Shown here: positions 17,655 through 26,835 of the stretch, piece after piece | How the letters are laid out: every line of letters starts with the position of its first letter | How positions within the stretch are numbered: position 1 is the first letter of the stretch | NCBI RefSeq assembly: GCF_900217795.1 | Contig: NZ_OBMQ01000002.1 | Span: forward strand, 248,001 to 312,000 | Reading direction: 5' to 3' | Origin: Ureibacillus xyleni | GTDB taxonomy: Bacteria > Bacillota > Bacilli > Bacillales_A > Planococcaceae | Length of the DNA: 64,000 nt | Notes under the pieces: generated by a model | The model's input: the letters and a program-made list of their open reading frames with translations, nothing else | Database searches by the model: none | Told to the model about the DNA's origin: nothing | Translations under genes and position numbers: made by a program

Positions 17655-19265
17655 TTAGTAAGGGTTTGCATCGTGGCCTTTATCTACTGCATCTTGTACA
17701 GCTTCACTTGCTCCATCTGCACCTAATGGATGAGGGTTGAATTCTTCTGCAAATTCTTCTTTATTGTTCTGAGACTTTTCAGCAAGCCCTTCTCGTAAAC
17801 GTCTTCCATATTCTTCATCAGCTTGTTCAGCTAAAGCAATCATCTTATCTTGGATGTCTTTAGGACATATGGATAAGTCATTTACAAGGTTATTAATCAG
17901 CTCGTCTTTTTCCCATTGCTCAAAGCTGCGGTACGTTTCACCAGCTTGTTTTGTATTATCATCTCGATCAATGGATTCACGAACAAGGATACCTTCCACA
18001 TTTGGTGTATACTCTTTACCAGTTTGTTCCGCTTCCTTTAAGCCGCCCATGCTTGAAGGTTCATAATTTACGTGTAAGTTTTGACCAGGTGCTTTGTCGT
18101 TGTAGTAGCGTAACTGGCCGCCTTCTTGGTTTGTTGCAACGCGTTTTTTAGCCGTATTAATCGGAAGTTGTAAATAGTTTGCTCCTACACGATATCGTTG
18201 TGTATCCGAATATGAGAAAGTACGCCCTTGCAACATTTTGTCATCAGAGAAATCTAGCCCATCTACTAATACACCTGTTCCAAATGCAACTTGTTCTACC
18301 TCATTAAAGAAGTTTTCAGGGTTTTTGTTTAATACCATACGACCTACTGGAAGCCATGGGAACTTGTCATTTGGCCAAAGTTTTGTATCATCAAGAGGGT
18401 CAAAATCAAGTTCTGGGTGTGGGCCATCTTCCATTATTTGAACGAGTAATTCCCATTCAGGATAATCTCCACGTTCAATAGCCTCGTATAAATCTTGTGT
18501 TGCATGGTTAAAGTTTTTGCCTTGAATTTCTTGTGCTTCTTTTACAGTAAGGTTTTTAATACCTTGCTTAGGCTCCCAATGATATTTGACTAAAACAGCT
18601 TTTCCTTCTTGGTTTACCCATTTATATGTGTTAACACCAGAACCTTGCATCATGCGGTAGTTTGCAGGAATCCCCCATGGCGAGTAAACAAGAGTAACCA
18701 TATGGAATGTTTCTGGAGAGTTTGCACAGAAATCAAAGAAACGACGAGAATCTTGAATATTTGTTACAGGGTCTGGTCGGAAAGCATGAATCATATCCGG
18801 GAATTTCATAGCATCACGAATAAAGAAAATCTTCAAATTGTTCCCAACCAAATCCCAGTTTCCATCTTCCGTATAAAATTTGACAGCAAATCCACGTGGG
18901 TCGCGTAACGTTTCCGGTGAGTGTAACCCATGTACTACCGTTGAAAAACGAACGAATACTGGAGTTTGTTTGCCCTTTTCTTGGAACACTTTTGCACGAG
19001 TATATTTTGAAACCGGCTCATCGCCAACAGTCCCATATGCTTCAAAGTAACCATGCGCACCTGCACCACGAGCGTGTACAATTCGTTCAGGTACTTTTTC
19101 TCGGTCAAAGTGACTTATCTTTTCGATGAAATCATAATTTTCTAAAGTGGCTGGTCCGCGATTCCCAACAGTTCGGATGTTTTGGTTGTTTGTAATTGGA
19201 TGACCTTGTCTATTCGTTAATGTGTTGTCGTTTTCAATATTTGTTTCGTGTTGTTTATTTTCCAT
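17655..19265 (-). CDS. katX: Heme catalase, KatX-like
   Basis: A protein of 536 residues, a monofunctional small-subunit heme catalase. The distal His is in [12 protein letters not shown], the distal Asn is in DLVGNN, and the proximal Tyr region is [35 protein letters not shown] and a ~50-residue acidic C-terminal extension match B. subtilis KatX (spore catalase) better than vegetative KatA, which is shorter; the symbol is tentative. It removes hydrogen peroxide. It begins 57 bases after the RNase J stop on the same strand with no obvious terminator between, so partial co-transcription is possible. Confidence 0.93.
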   Translation of the reverse strand: MENKQHETNIENDNTLTNRQGHPITNNQNIRTVGNRGPATLENYDFIEKISHFDREKVPERIVHARGAGAHGYFEAYGTVGDEPVSKYTRAKVFQEKGKQTPVFVRFSTVVHGLHSPETLRDPRGFAVKFYTEDGNWDLVGNNLKIFFIRDAMKFPDMIHAFRPDPVTNIQDSRRFFDFCANSPETFHMVTLVYSPWGIPANYRMMQGSGVNTYKWVNQEGKAVLVKYHWEPKQGIKNLTVKEAQEIQGKNFNHATQDLYEAIERGDYPEWELLVQIMEDGPHPELDFDPLDDTKLWPNDKFPWLPVGRMVLNKNPENFFNEVEQVAFGTGVLVDGLDFSDDKMLQGRTFSYSDTQRYRVGANYLQLPINTAKKRVATNQEGGQLRYYNDKAPGQNLHVNYEPSSMGGLKEAEQTGKEYTPNVEGILVRESIDRDDNTKQAGETYRSFEQWEKDELINNLVNDLSICPKDIQDKMIALAEQADEEYGRRLREGLAEKSQNNKEEFAEEFNPHPLGADGASEAVQDAVDKGHDANPY

Positions 19266-19322
19266 AAATATTGATTCCTTTCATGATGAAATTCCGCTAA
19301 AATAGATGATAACCCCGACAGT

Positions 19323-20987
19323 TTATACCGCAATAATAATCGGCAAAATCATTGGTTTTTTCTTTGTTTGTTCAAAAATATAATTTCCAACCTCTTTTTT
19401 AATTGCTCGTTTCATTCCCATAATGTTTGCTTCTTTAAACGGATCAATTGTACGTCTAACTACTTCATTGACGTTTGTTATTAGCTCTTCAGCTCCTTTT
19501 GCATAAACAAATCCGCGGGAAATGCTATCGGGATCAGAAATGCGGTTACCATCTTCTTTATTAATCGTCACGACAACAACTAGCATTCCTTCCTCTGAAA
19601 GATGCTTACGGTCTCGTAGTACGATATCCACAATCTCATCATCGCCAACATTATCCACATAGGTGTCCCCAGCAGTAATTTTTCTTGTTTGACGCGCTTC
19701 TTGATGCTTAATATCGACAACATCACCATTACGGATGATAAATGTATGACCTTTTTCCACACCAACATCTTCAGCTAGCATACGATGCAAGTGAAGCATA
19801 CGATACTCCCCATGGATTGGAATGAAATATTTCGGCTTCATTAATGTCAGCATTAATTTCAAATCTTCTTGATAACCATGACCAGAAACGTGCATTCCAG
19901 TTATGCTTGCAGAACCGTATATCACTTTTGCCCCAAGCTGGAATAAGTTATCAACAATTCTAGTCACGCTTTTTTCATTCCCAGGGATAGGAGAAGCTGC
20001 AAAAATAACCGTATCGTTTGGCAAAACTTTAACGTCGCGGTTATTGTTTGTAGATAAACGCGACAATGCAGCGAGTGGTTCACCTTGGCTGCCTGTACAT
20101 AAAACTACTACTCGTTCAGGTGGTAAATTTCGTACTTCCCTGGCATCAATTAACATCCAATCTGGAATATCAACATAACCTCGGTCTCTAGCAACTTTCA
20201 CGACATTGACCATGCTTCGACCGAGTAACGCTAGTCTGCGATTGGTTTTGATCGTTGCATCTACAATTTGTTGTACACGATTTACATTAGAAGCAAAGGT
20301 AGAAATAATGATTTTCCCTGTCGCATTATAAAATGCATCTTCAATATGAGTACCAACTACTTTTTCGGATGGCGTTAATCCCGGTCTTTCTGCATTTGTA
20401 CTTTCAGAAATAAGAGCTAATACGCCTTCTTCTCCAATTTTCGCCATTTTGTGTATGTCTGAGTATTGCTCATTAACCGGAGTCAAATCGAACTTAAAGT
20501 CCCCTGTATGAACAACGTTGCCCTCAGGAGTATGGAACACAATGCCTAAGCAATCTGGAATACTATGGCTTGTTCTAAAGAAACTAACATTAATATCTCC
20601 AAATTCTAATTGAGATTTAGAATTGATCTCTACTAATGTTGATTCACGCAAAATCTTATGTTCTTTTAACTTTAATTCAATTAATCCTAGGGTAAATCGA
20701 GTAGCATAAATTGGACACTGAACTTTCTTTAAAAAATAAGGAATTCCACCAATATGATCTTCATGTCCGTGGGTAACAATGAGGCCGCGAATTTTATGTT
20801 CATTTTGTTGCAAATACGTTACATCTGGAATTATTAAATCAATTCCTAATAATGATTCATCTGCAAATTTCGCACCACAATCTACAATGAGCAGATCGTC
20901 GCCATACTCAATGACATACATATTCTTACCGATTTCATTAATTCCACCTAAAGCAAAGATGGATAATGTTTTATCTTTTTCCGACAA
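19323..20987 (-). CDS. Ribonuclease J
   Basis: A protein of 554 residues from a TTG at 20987 behind a GAGGG ribosome-binding site; the frame remains open to 21038 but without a good site. Metallo-beta-lactamase domain with intact HGHEDHIGG metal motif, TSHSIPDCLG, the CTGSQGEP stretch and the C-terminal PMILPII tail. This is a 5'-exonuclease/endonuclease of mRNA and rRNA processing. The intact HxHxDH motif resembles RNase J1 more than J2, but other segments (SESTNAERPG, VHVSGHG) are J2-like, so it may be an extra paralogue. Its neighbours, a catalase and an unknown gene, are not the usual rnjA or rnjB context. Confidence 0.93.
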   Translation of the reverse strand: MSEKDKTLSIFALGGINEIGKNMYVIEYGDDLLIVDCGAKFADESLLGIDLIIPDVTYLQQNEHKIRGLIVTHGHEDHIGGIPYFLKKVQCPIYATRFTLGLIELKLKEHKILRESTLVEINSKSQLEFGDINVSFFRTSHSIPDCLGIVFHTPEGNVVHTGDFKFDLTPVNEQYSDIHKMAKIGEEGVLALISESTNAERPGLTPSEKVVGTHIEDAFYNATGKIIISTFASNVNRVQQIVDATIKTNRRLALLGRSMVNVVKVARDRGYVDIPDWMLIDAREVRNLPPERVVVLCTGSQGEPLAALSRLSTNNNRDVKVLPNDTVIFAASPIPGNEKSVTRIVDNLFQLGAKVIYGSASITGMHVSGHGYQEDLKLMLTLMKPKYFIPIHGEYRMLHLHRMLAEDVGVEKGHTFIIRNGDVVDIKHQEARQTRKITAGDTYVDNVGDDEIVDIVLRDRKHLSEEGMLVVVVTINKEDGNRISDPDSISRGFVYAKGAEELITNVNEVVRRTIDPFKEANIMGMKRAIKKEVGNYIFEQTKKKPMILPIIIAV

Positions 20988-21230
20988 AATACTTCCCTCA
21001 TTTCGACGACTATTTCCATTAATAAGTATTGCTACCAAACCGTTGTCCTATACACGCATAAAAGTAGACTACTGAAATTAAATTTTGAGCGTGTAATAGT
21101 TTTATTTATAAAAAAATAGAAAGAATTAGAATGATTCCCCAAGTTTTTGAATAGTATTTTATTACAAATGAAATTTATCAAAATCGTATTTAAAAGATTT
21201 ATAAATTCTATTGGAAATGGGGTTTGTCAG

Positions 21231-21914
21231 ATGATGCAATTATTTTTATTACTTTTGGAAGTGATTTATTTATTTTTGGCATTTAAGTCAGGCAACTCCT
21301 TCTTCTTTGTGGTTGCTATTATTTTGGGAGGATGGTGGTTGTACGAATTAAATAAAGAAAGTAGAAAGAGGAATGAAGCAATCGAGAAAGAGACTATCGA
21401 TCAGATAGAAGAATATCCCCATACCCGCTATATTTTGTCCCCGGATTATTTACAAGCTCTATTAATTGATGAAAATTCAGATACGTTTCGCATTCTTGAT
21501 AGAGAAGAGCTTGATGATGAATTTGAAGCGCGGGAATATGATTTTCAAGAGTTATTCGAAGTGGCGATTGTGGAGGATGGAAAAAATGTGGCGCTTACAT
21601 CAAAAGGCGGTGTCCATGGATGGTCATTAATCGATGGGGGTTCGAAATTAGATGTGAATATTGGTGGATCTGAAGAAAGCGAAGAGAAATCGAAAAAAGA
21701 GGTGAAAAAACTACTATTAAAACTTGTTGTAGATGATCTTTCAAATCCAATAGTTGAATACACTTTTTTAGATAATGAACAGGCAATACCAAAAGATCTA
21801 GATGAATACAAAGACATTTTTAAAGAATGTAACAATTGGTACCAAAAGGTTAGCATTATTATCAAACGCTACGAACATGAACGCAAAGAAGTTACGGTTA
21901 ACGCTTGGACATAA
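21231..21914 (+). CDS. Unknown protein with N-terminal membrane hairpin
   Basis: I do not recognise this 227-residue protein. Residues 2-17 and 20-40 are hydrophobic (two membrane segments ending in GGWWLYELN), followed by a charged helix and a soluble domain of ~170 residues beginning YPHTRYILSPDYLQALLIDE. The C-terminal half has long acidic/basic stretches (SEESEEKSKKEVKKLLLKLV) and ends VTVNAWT. The start at 21231 is preceded by ATGGGG, a modest ribosome-binding site; upstream in-frame starts exist from 21147. It is divergent from RNase J. Confidence 0.75.
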   Translation: MMQLFLLLLEVIYLFLAFKSGNSFFFVVAIILGGWWLYELNKESRKRNEAIEKETIDQIEEYPHTRYILSPDYLQALLIDENSDTFRILDREELDDEFEAREYDFQELFEVAIVEDGKNVALTSKGGVHGWSLIDGGSKLDVNIGGSEESEEKSKKEVKKLLLKLVVDDLSNPIVEYTFLDNEQAIPKDLDEYKDIFKECNNWYQKVSIIIKRYEHERKEVTVNAWT

Positions 21915-21918
21915 ATTT

Positions 21919-21950
21919 ACTCGCTTGGGATTCTGGCGAGTTTTTTTGTT
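21919..21950 (+). terminator. Intrinsic terminator
   Basis: The stem ACTCGC / GCGAGT with an 11-base loop and a run of seven Ts, immediately after the preceding gene. Confidence 0.8.
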
Positions 21951-22274
21951 TTCTGGCTATATGGAATTTGTTGATGAGGGGTTACAGCTTATTTTTTTGG
22001 AAATTTGGCCACTGAGACGTTTATTTGCTTGATGACGACAAAAACTGCTGGAAAATCCGGTCGTAATGGCATTCATAACTTAGTTTTATTGAGCTTACAA
22101 CAATTTTTGGTCTTCATAAGTATGATGAATACAACTTTTCCTAACTTCGCCTCACCTCGCATTTACTTCTTCATATAGCTAGGAATCTATTAATAGACAA
22201 TCCTTGAGTTGGTAAATGTAAGATGTTAGTATATTTCCAATAAAGACCATGAAATAGAGGGAGGAATCATTGCA
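21951..22274. other. Intergenic stretch without a gene
   Basis: About 320 bases between a terminator and the aldo/keto reductase. I found no frame with both a start and a ribosome-binding site, and no clear hairpin or repeat. The last ~80 bases presumably hold the promoter of the downstream gene, whose ribosome-binding site is GAGGGAGGA. Confidence 0.5.
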
Positions 22275-23216
22275 ATGAACTATAGAAGATTAGGTGGAAC
22301 AGGTTTAAAAGTTAGTGAAATTAGCCTTGGTAGTTGGTTGACTTATGGTGGGTATGTTGAATCTGATGCAGCTATTAAAACAATTCATCATGCTTATGAT
22401 TTAGGAATTAACTTCTTCGATACTGCAAATGTTTATATGCAAGGGGAAGCTGAGAAGGTTGTCGGGCAAGCAATTAAATCTTTTAATCGCGATTCAATTG
22501 TACTTGCAACAAAGGTATTTTGGCCAATGGGAGAGGGCCCTAATGACCGTGGTTTGTCGCGTAAACACATCATTGAACAAGCAAATGCTAGCTTAAAACG
22601 TTTAGATGTTGATTATGTGGATATTTATTATGCTCACCGTTATGATCCGGAAACGCCACTTGAGGAGACACTTCGAGCATTTGATGACCTCGTTCGCCAA
22701 GGAAAAGTATTGTATGTTGGGGTAAGTGAATGGACAGCAGAGCAAATTACCGAAGCAATACATATTGCGGATAAGAAACTGCTTGATCGTATTGTTGTTA
22801 ACCAATCACAGTATAATTTACTTCAACGTAAAATTGAAAAAGAAATTATTCCGGTTAGTCAAAAACATGGTGTTGGTCAGGTCGTGTGGTCACCCCTTGC
22901 ACAAGGCGTGTTAACAGGAAAATATAAAAAAGATGCAATTTATCCTGCTGGAAGTCGTGCTACAAAGGATAATAAGACGATTCAATATTTCTTAACGGAA
23001 GAAAAGTTAGACAAAGTCGAACAGCTAACAAAAATCGCGGATGAATTAAGTATTTCTACATCTCAACTTGCCCTGGCATGGGTGTTAAGACAACCGAATG
23101 TCGCAAGTGCTCTTGTAGGTGCGAGTCGTCCAGAGCAGATTGAAGAAAATGCAAAAGCATCAGGAATTGTTCTTGATGAAGAAACATTAGATAGAATTGA
23201 AGAAATACTTAAGTAA
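22275..23216 (+). CDS. Aldo/keto reductase (K+-channel beta-subunit-like group)
   Basis: A protein of 313 residues forming the AKR (alpha/beta)8 barrel. N-terminal MNYRRLGGTGLKVSEISLG, catalytic Asp/Tyr in FFDTANVYMQGEAE, Lys in VLATKVF, His in YYAHRYDP, and C-terminal cofactor-binding GASRPEQIEENA. It resembles the group around the voltage-gated K+ channel beta subunit and YghZ-type methylglyoxal reductases. It would reduce an aldehyde or ketone with NADPH; substrate unknown. The ribosome-binding site is GAGGGAGGA. Monocistronic. Confidence 0.95.
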   Translation: MNYRRLGGTGLKVSEISLGSWLTYGGYVESDAAIKTIHHAYDLGINFFDTANVYMQGEAEKVVGQAIKSFNRDSIVLATKVFWPMGEGPNDRGLSRKHIIEQANASLKRLDVDYVDIYYAHRYDPETPLEETLRAFDDLVRQGKVLYVGVSEWTAEQITEAIHIADKKLLDRIVVNQSQYNLLQRKIEKEIIPVSQKHGVGQVVWSPLAQGVLTGKYKKDAIYPAGSRATKDNKTIQYFLTEEKLDKVEQLTKIADELSISTSQLALAWVLRQPNVASALVGASRPEQIEENAKASGIVLDEETLDRIEEILK

Positions 23217-23224
23217 ATTGATTT

Positions 23225-23255
23225 GGAGCCAATTGTAAATTTTGGCTCTTTTTTA
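23225..23255 (+). terminator. Intrinsic terminator
   Basis: The stem GAGCCAA / TTGGCTC (23226-23232, 23242-23248) with a nine-base loop and T6 tail. Confidence 0.85.
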
Positions 23256-23265
23256 TACTTGCCTA

Positions 23266-23312
23266 TTGCAAAACTAATACCATTAGTTATAATAAAACTA
23301 ACGACATTAGTT
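23266..23312 (+). promoter_or_regulatory. Sigma-A promoter with twin TetR-type operators
   Basis: TTGCAA (23266-23271), 16 bases, TATAAT (23288-23293). The spacer carries operator 1, AACTAAT-ACC-ATTAGTT (23272-23288). Operator 2, AACTAAC-GAC-ATTAGTT (23296-23312), starts just past the -10 box. The two 17-base palindromes are 24 bases apart. Binding would directly block RNA polymerase. The most likely ligand protein is the TetR regulator encoded second in this operon (inference). Confidence 0.85.
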
Positions 23313-23332
23313 TTGTTAAGGGGATGAAAACA

Positions 23333-24037
23333 GTGAAGGTTACGAACATAGGGAATGTTTATCAGTTAACGTTATGGCCAAAGCTTTTTCCAGTAAATTG
23401 CTATATTTTTGAGGAAGAAAATGAACTGACATTAATTGATACTGGTATGCCCGCAAGCTACAAGGGAATTGTTAAGACAATTGCAGAAATAGGGAAGCCT
23501 TTAACGAACATCGTTTTAACGCATGCACATGGAGATCATGTTGGTTCGTTGGATCAATTAAAAGAGACGTTTAAGGATGTAGTTGTATCAGTTTCCAACA
23601 GAGATAGCCGTTTGTTAAAAGGGGATAAGTCACTCAACACTGACGAACCCCAACTGCCAATTAAAGGTGGCGTACCAAAAAAGGGCATTAAAACAAACCC
23701 TGACCGCCTATTAAAGGAAGGAGACACAATTGGTTCACTTAAAGTGTTTGAAACTCCGGGACATACACCCGGTTCTATATCATTATTTGATACAAAATCA
23801 AGAGCTATTATTGTTGGGGATGCTTTTCAAACGCGGGGGAAACTTGCAGTGTGTGGCCAAATCGTAAAAAGCTTTCCATTTCCTGCTTTTGGCACGTGGA
23901 GTAAGGAGATTTCACTTCGAAGTGCTAAAAAAATTTTTGAATTAAAACCTTCACTACTAGCTGTAGGACATGGTGAAATGATAAAAAATCCGAATGAAGT
24001 AATAAAAAAAGCCATTCTCGAAGCAAAGAGTGTATAA
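23333..24037 (+). CDS. MBL-fold metallo-hydrolase
   Basis: A 234-residue protein with the metallo-beta-lactamase signature THAHGDHVG (HxHxDH) and later ligands in FETPGHTPGS (His), GDAFQTRG (Asp) and AVGHGE (His). All metal ligands seem present. The starts available are ATG 23324 and GTG 23333; AAGGGG sits at a good distance only from 23333. It is first gene of an operon with a TetR regulator 15 bases downstream, and the promoter carries two TetR-type operators. Substrate unknown; thioester or lactone-type hydrolysis is common in such small members. Confidence 0.92.
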   Translation: MKVTNIGNVYQLTLWPKLFPVNCYIFEEENELTLIDTGMPASYKGIVKTIAEIGKPLTNIVLTHAHGDHVGSLDQLKETFKDVVVSVSNRDSRLLKGDKSLNTDEPQLPIKGGVPKKGIKTNPDRLLKEGDTIGSLKVFETPGHTPGSISLFDTKSRAIIVGDAFQTRGKLAVCGQIVKSFPFPAFGTWSKEISLRSAKKIFELKPSLLAVGHGEMIKNPNEVIKKAILEAKSV

Positions 24038-24052
24038 GAAAGGATAATTTAT

Positions 24053-24637
24053 ATGTCACCGAGAGTTGGATTAGATCAAAAAATGATAATTAAGGTTGCT
24101 GCAGAATTAGCAGATGTAGAAGGGATAGAATCTATTACTTTATCTAATATTGCAAAAAAGCTAAATGTTCGACCACCTTCACTATTTAATCATATTCAAG
24201 GACTTCCAAGTATTAAAAAAGAACTAGCATTACTTGGTATGGCAAAACTTTTTGAAACACTGAAAGATGCAGCCTATAATAAAACGAAAGATGAGGCAAT
24301 CATTGCTTTAGCTTACGCTTATGTAACCTTTGCCAATGAACACCCTGGCCTATATCAATTTACAATTAAAGCACCCGACACTAGTGAAAAGGAATTAGAA
24401 GATGCAAGTAATCAAATTATCGCTTTATTAAACGACATCTTATCAGATTATGGTTTATCATATGAGGATAAAATTCACGCAATTAGAACGTTGAGAAGTA
24501 TATTGCATGGCTTTTCTGCATTAGAACAGATGGGGGCATTTGGTCTTCAAATAAGTATAAAAGAAAGTCTTCAAATAATGGTGGAGGGTTATATTCAATT
24601 ATTAAAACGACTTGCTCAAAAAAACACGTTAACCTAA
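24053..24637 (+). CDS. TetR/AcrR family regulator with WHG-type C-terminal domain
   Basis: A 194-residue protein. N-terminal helix-turn-helix around ITLSNIAKKLNVRPPSLFNHI, then a C-terminal ligand/dimer domain with YAYVTFANEHPGLYQF and ILHGFSALEQMGAFGL, the TetR_C/WHG pattern. It probably represses its own operon by binding the twin AACTAAY-n3-ATTAGTT operators upstream of the MBL-fold gene. The ligand may be a substrate or product of that hydrolase (inference). The end of the gene overlaps the left arm of a terminator. Confidence 0.93.
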   Translation: MSPRVGLDQKMIIKVAAELADVEGIESITLSNIAKKLNVRPPSLFNHIQGLPSIKKELALLGMAKLFETLKDAAYNKTKDEAIIALAYAYVTFANEHPGLYQFTIKAPDTSEKELEDASNQIIALLNDILSDYGLSYEDKIHAIRTLRSILHGFSALEQMGAFGLQISIKESLQIMVEGYIQLLKRLAQKNTLT

Positions 24638-24660
24638 AATTTAGGTTACGTGTTTTTTTT
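24619..24660. terminator. Bidirectional intrinsic terminator
   Basis: AAAAACACG-TTAACCTAAA / TTTAGGTTA-CGTGTTTTT, a near-perfect stem with flanking A and T runs, between the convergent TetR and GGDEF genes. It overlaps both gene ends. Confidence 0.85.
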
Positions 24661-25720
24661 ATGAACAGATTAGGCGATTACGTCCACTTTTCTTTGCCAT
24701 ATACAAATTAATATCTGCCTTGTTTACGGTATGGAGTAATGTTGAATTCTTTTCTAATATTGCTAATCCGATTGATACCGTAAGTCTTAAAGGTTCATAA
24801 TCATCCATTTTGAATTCATGAGATTGAATATCTTCGTGGATTTTTTTAATAAGTTCTTTTGCTGACGTGTTGGTTGCACTGCCAATATAAAGAATAAATT
24901 CTTCTCCACCATATCTTCCAATTTGCACGGTGTCATTTTCATATTTCTTTAAAATAGTTGCTACATCGGTAATGATTTTATCACCTGCTAAATGTCCGTA
25001 TGTATCGTTAATCTCTTTAAAATGGTCGATGTCAATCATTGCAATGTAGTGGTTAGGTTTTATCTGTTTTACTTTATCATCAATGTTTTCAAAAAAAGTC
25101 CGCTTATTTAGGAGTTTCGTTAGTGGATCTTCTCCAGCTAGTTTAATTAATTTCTTATGTAAAATATGAAGTTGTCGATTTTGTATAATAAAGATATACC
25201 AAATAAAAGACGTCGCAACAAATGACATAACACGAATCAAGGCAATATCTTTAAATATTTCCAGACCATTTGGGATTAAGAAGATGATTGGAACATCAGA
25301 AATTAACCAACATCCAATAATTATACTTAATTTTTCAAAATACTTTTTTTCCGTTTCCAATCTTGAGTGAAAGGCTAATGCTAATAATGTTGGACCTACC
25401 ATTCCAAAAATAATTCCCGGGGCCATCCCATCTCCGCCCATTAGGAAACGCCAAAAACTCGCTATAAACAGTGCTGGAATAGCAATTTTCCAACCGTAGA
25501 AATATGCAAAAAACACTAGGGGGATAAAGCGCATATCTACCCAGTAATTATCAAATCGAATAGGTAAATAAAACATGGTAATAACCGATGCTGACATTAA
25601 AAGTATAGTGAGAGAGCGAAAAGTAAACGTAGATAGTTTCTCTCTTTGAAGCATAATCATTGACATAATCAAGTGTAATAATAATATAATGGCAAGGTTG
25701 GAAAGAATTGATTGGAGCAC
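24659..25720 (-). CDS. Diguanylate cyclase with 5TM sensor domain
   Basis: A protein of 353 residues. About six hydrophobic segments in residues 1-185 resemble the 5TMR-LYT sensor module (VDMRFIPLVFFAYFYGWKIA, RFLMGGDGMAPG). The GGDEF domain lies at about 190-353: DPLTKLLNKRTF, IDIDHFKEINDTYGH, and an intact GRYGGEEF active site, ending YMAKKSGRNRLI. No RxxD inhibitory site is seen five residues before GGEEF. It should make c-di-GMP in response to a membrane or cell-wall-related signal. The start at 25720 uses TTG or GTG-like initiation and is less certain. Confidence 0.93.
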   Translation of the reverse strand: MLQSILSNLAIILLLHLIMSMIMLQREKLSTFTFRSLTILLMSASVITMFYLPIRFDNYWVDMRFIPLVFFAYFYGWKIAIPALFIASFWRFLMGGDGMAPGIIFGMVGPTLLALAFHSRLETEKKYFEKLSIIIGCWLISDVPIIFLIPNGLEIFKDIALIRVMSFVATSFIWYIFIIQNRQLHILHKKLIKLAGEDPLTKLLNKRTFFENIDDKVKQIKPNHYIAMIDIDHFKEINDTYGHLAGDKIITDVATILKKYENDTVQIGRYGGEEFILYIGSATNTSAKELIKKIHEDIQSHEFKMDDYEPLRLTVSIGLAILEKNSTLLHTVNKADINLYMAKKSGRNRLICS

Positions 25721-25850
25721 TTATTACACCTCTTTACTAAAGTTCCAAGAAATTTTTAGAGTGTTTTATTTATTCATATTATTAAAGTCTAGCACGTATT
25801 TCTAAGGAATTTGTATATTTATAGAAAAATGTCAATTATTGTTCAAAACT

Positions 25851-25880
25851 TTGAAAACTTAGTTTTAAATGCTATATAAT
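25851..25880 (+). promoter_or_regulatory. Putative sigma-A promoter for the second EamA gene
   Basis: TTGAAA at 25851-25856 and TATAAT at 25875-25880 are separated by 18 bases, 33 bases before the likely start codon at 25914. Confidence 0.5.
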
Positions 25881-25913
25881 AATTATTTGAGATTAAAAAT
25901 GTGGGGGAAAGCA

Positions 25914-26795
25914 ATGAAAAAATATATTGGGGAGATAATGCTGTGTATTACAGCAATTATATGGGGTAGTGGATTTGTAGCTAGTGCCATTTCACTTGAC
26001 CATTATACGCCATACCAAATATTAGCTGGACGATTTTTAGTTGGGTTCATTATATTAAGTATTCTATTTAATAAGAAATTGAAAGGCTTGAATAGTAGAG
26101 TTTTTAAAAAAGGTGTTATTTTAGGCTTCTTTTTATACATAGCCTTTGTATTACAAACAGTCGGACTACAATATACAACGCCTTCGAAAAACGCCTTTTT
26201 AACTGCAGTAAATGTCGTTATTGTTCCCTTTATTGCGTATTTAGCATATAAGAGAAAAATCGATAAGTTTGAATTATCTGGAGCGATTTTAGCAATCATT
26301 GGTATAGGATTCTTGTCTCTTCAACTTTCTTCAGATGTTAACATAGGAGATTTACTTACATTAGCTTGTGCAGTAGCTTTTGCTTATCATATATTCTACA
26401 CGGCGAAATATGTAAAAGATGAAGATCCAATTCTGTTAACAATTATTCAAATGTTTGTCGCAGCACTCCTTGGATGGATTGTTGTACTTTTCAAAGGAGA
26501 GGTCAACTTTTCATTTGAAGTGGAAGCCATCTCATCCATTTTATACTTAGGTGTGTTCTCAACAACGATTGCATATCTATTTCAAACAATTGCACAAAAA
26601 TTCACAAATGAAACTAAAGCTGCAATTATACTGTCAACAGAGTCTTTCTGGGGGATGGTATTCTCGGTAATGCTCATAGGAGAAGTTTTAACAACAAGAA
26701 TGATCATTGGTGCCATTTTAATTCTTATTGCCATTATTATTTCAGAAACAAAGTTATCATTTATTAAAAAGAGAAGCATAGAAAAGCTAACCTAA
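25914..26795 (+). CDS. EamA family (DMT) transporter
   Basis: A protein of 293 residues with ten membrane helices in two EamA repeats. N-terminal repeat: CITAIIWGSGFVASAISLDHYTP is split here into ITAIIWGSGFVAS and YTPYQILAGRF, then TTPSKNAFLTAVNVVIVPF. Second repeat: VFSTTIAYLFQTIAQK and TESFWGMVFSVMLIGE. Substrate unknown. The start at 25914 follows GGGGGAAAG; the frame is open further upstream without a better site. Convergent with yitT. Confidence 0.93.
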   Translation: MKKYIGEIMLCITAIIWGSGFVASAISLDHYTPYQILAGRFLVGFIILSILFNKKLKGLNSRVFKKGVILGFFLYIAFVLQTVGLQYTTPSKNAFLTAVNVVIVPFIAYLAYKRKIDKFELSGAILAIIGIGFLSLQLSSDVNIGDLLTLACAVAFAYHIFYTAKYVKDEDPILLTIIQMFVAALLGWIVVLFKGEVNFSFEVEAISSILYLGVFSTTIAYLFQTIAQKFTNETKAAIILSTESFWGMVFSVMLIGEVLTTRMIIGAILILIAIIISETKLSFIKKRSIEKLT

Positions 26796-26835
26796 AAAAG
26801 TAGGCCGTCTTTATATAAAGATGGCCTACTTTTTA
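26794..26835. terminator. Bidirectional intrinsic terminator
   Basis: AAAAAGTAGGCC / GGCCTACTTTTT with additional pairing inside (TCTTTATATAAAGA), between the convergent EamA and yitT genes. Confidence 0.9.

Noticed and set aside
21802-22032. 76-residue forward frame across the end of the unknown membrane gene
   Set aside because: Overlaps the 3' end of a better gene and its terminator.
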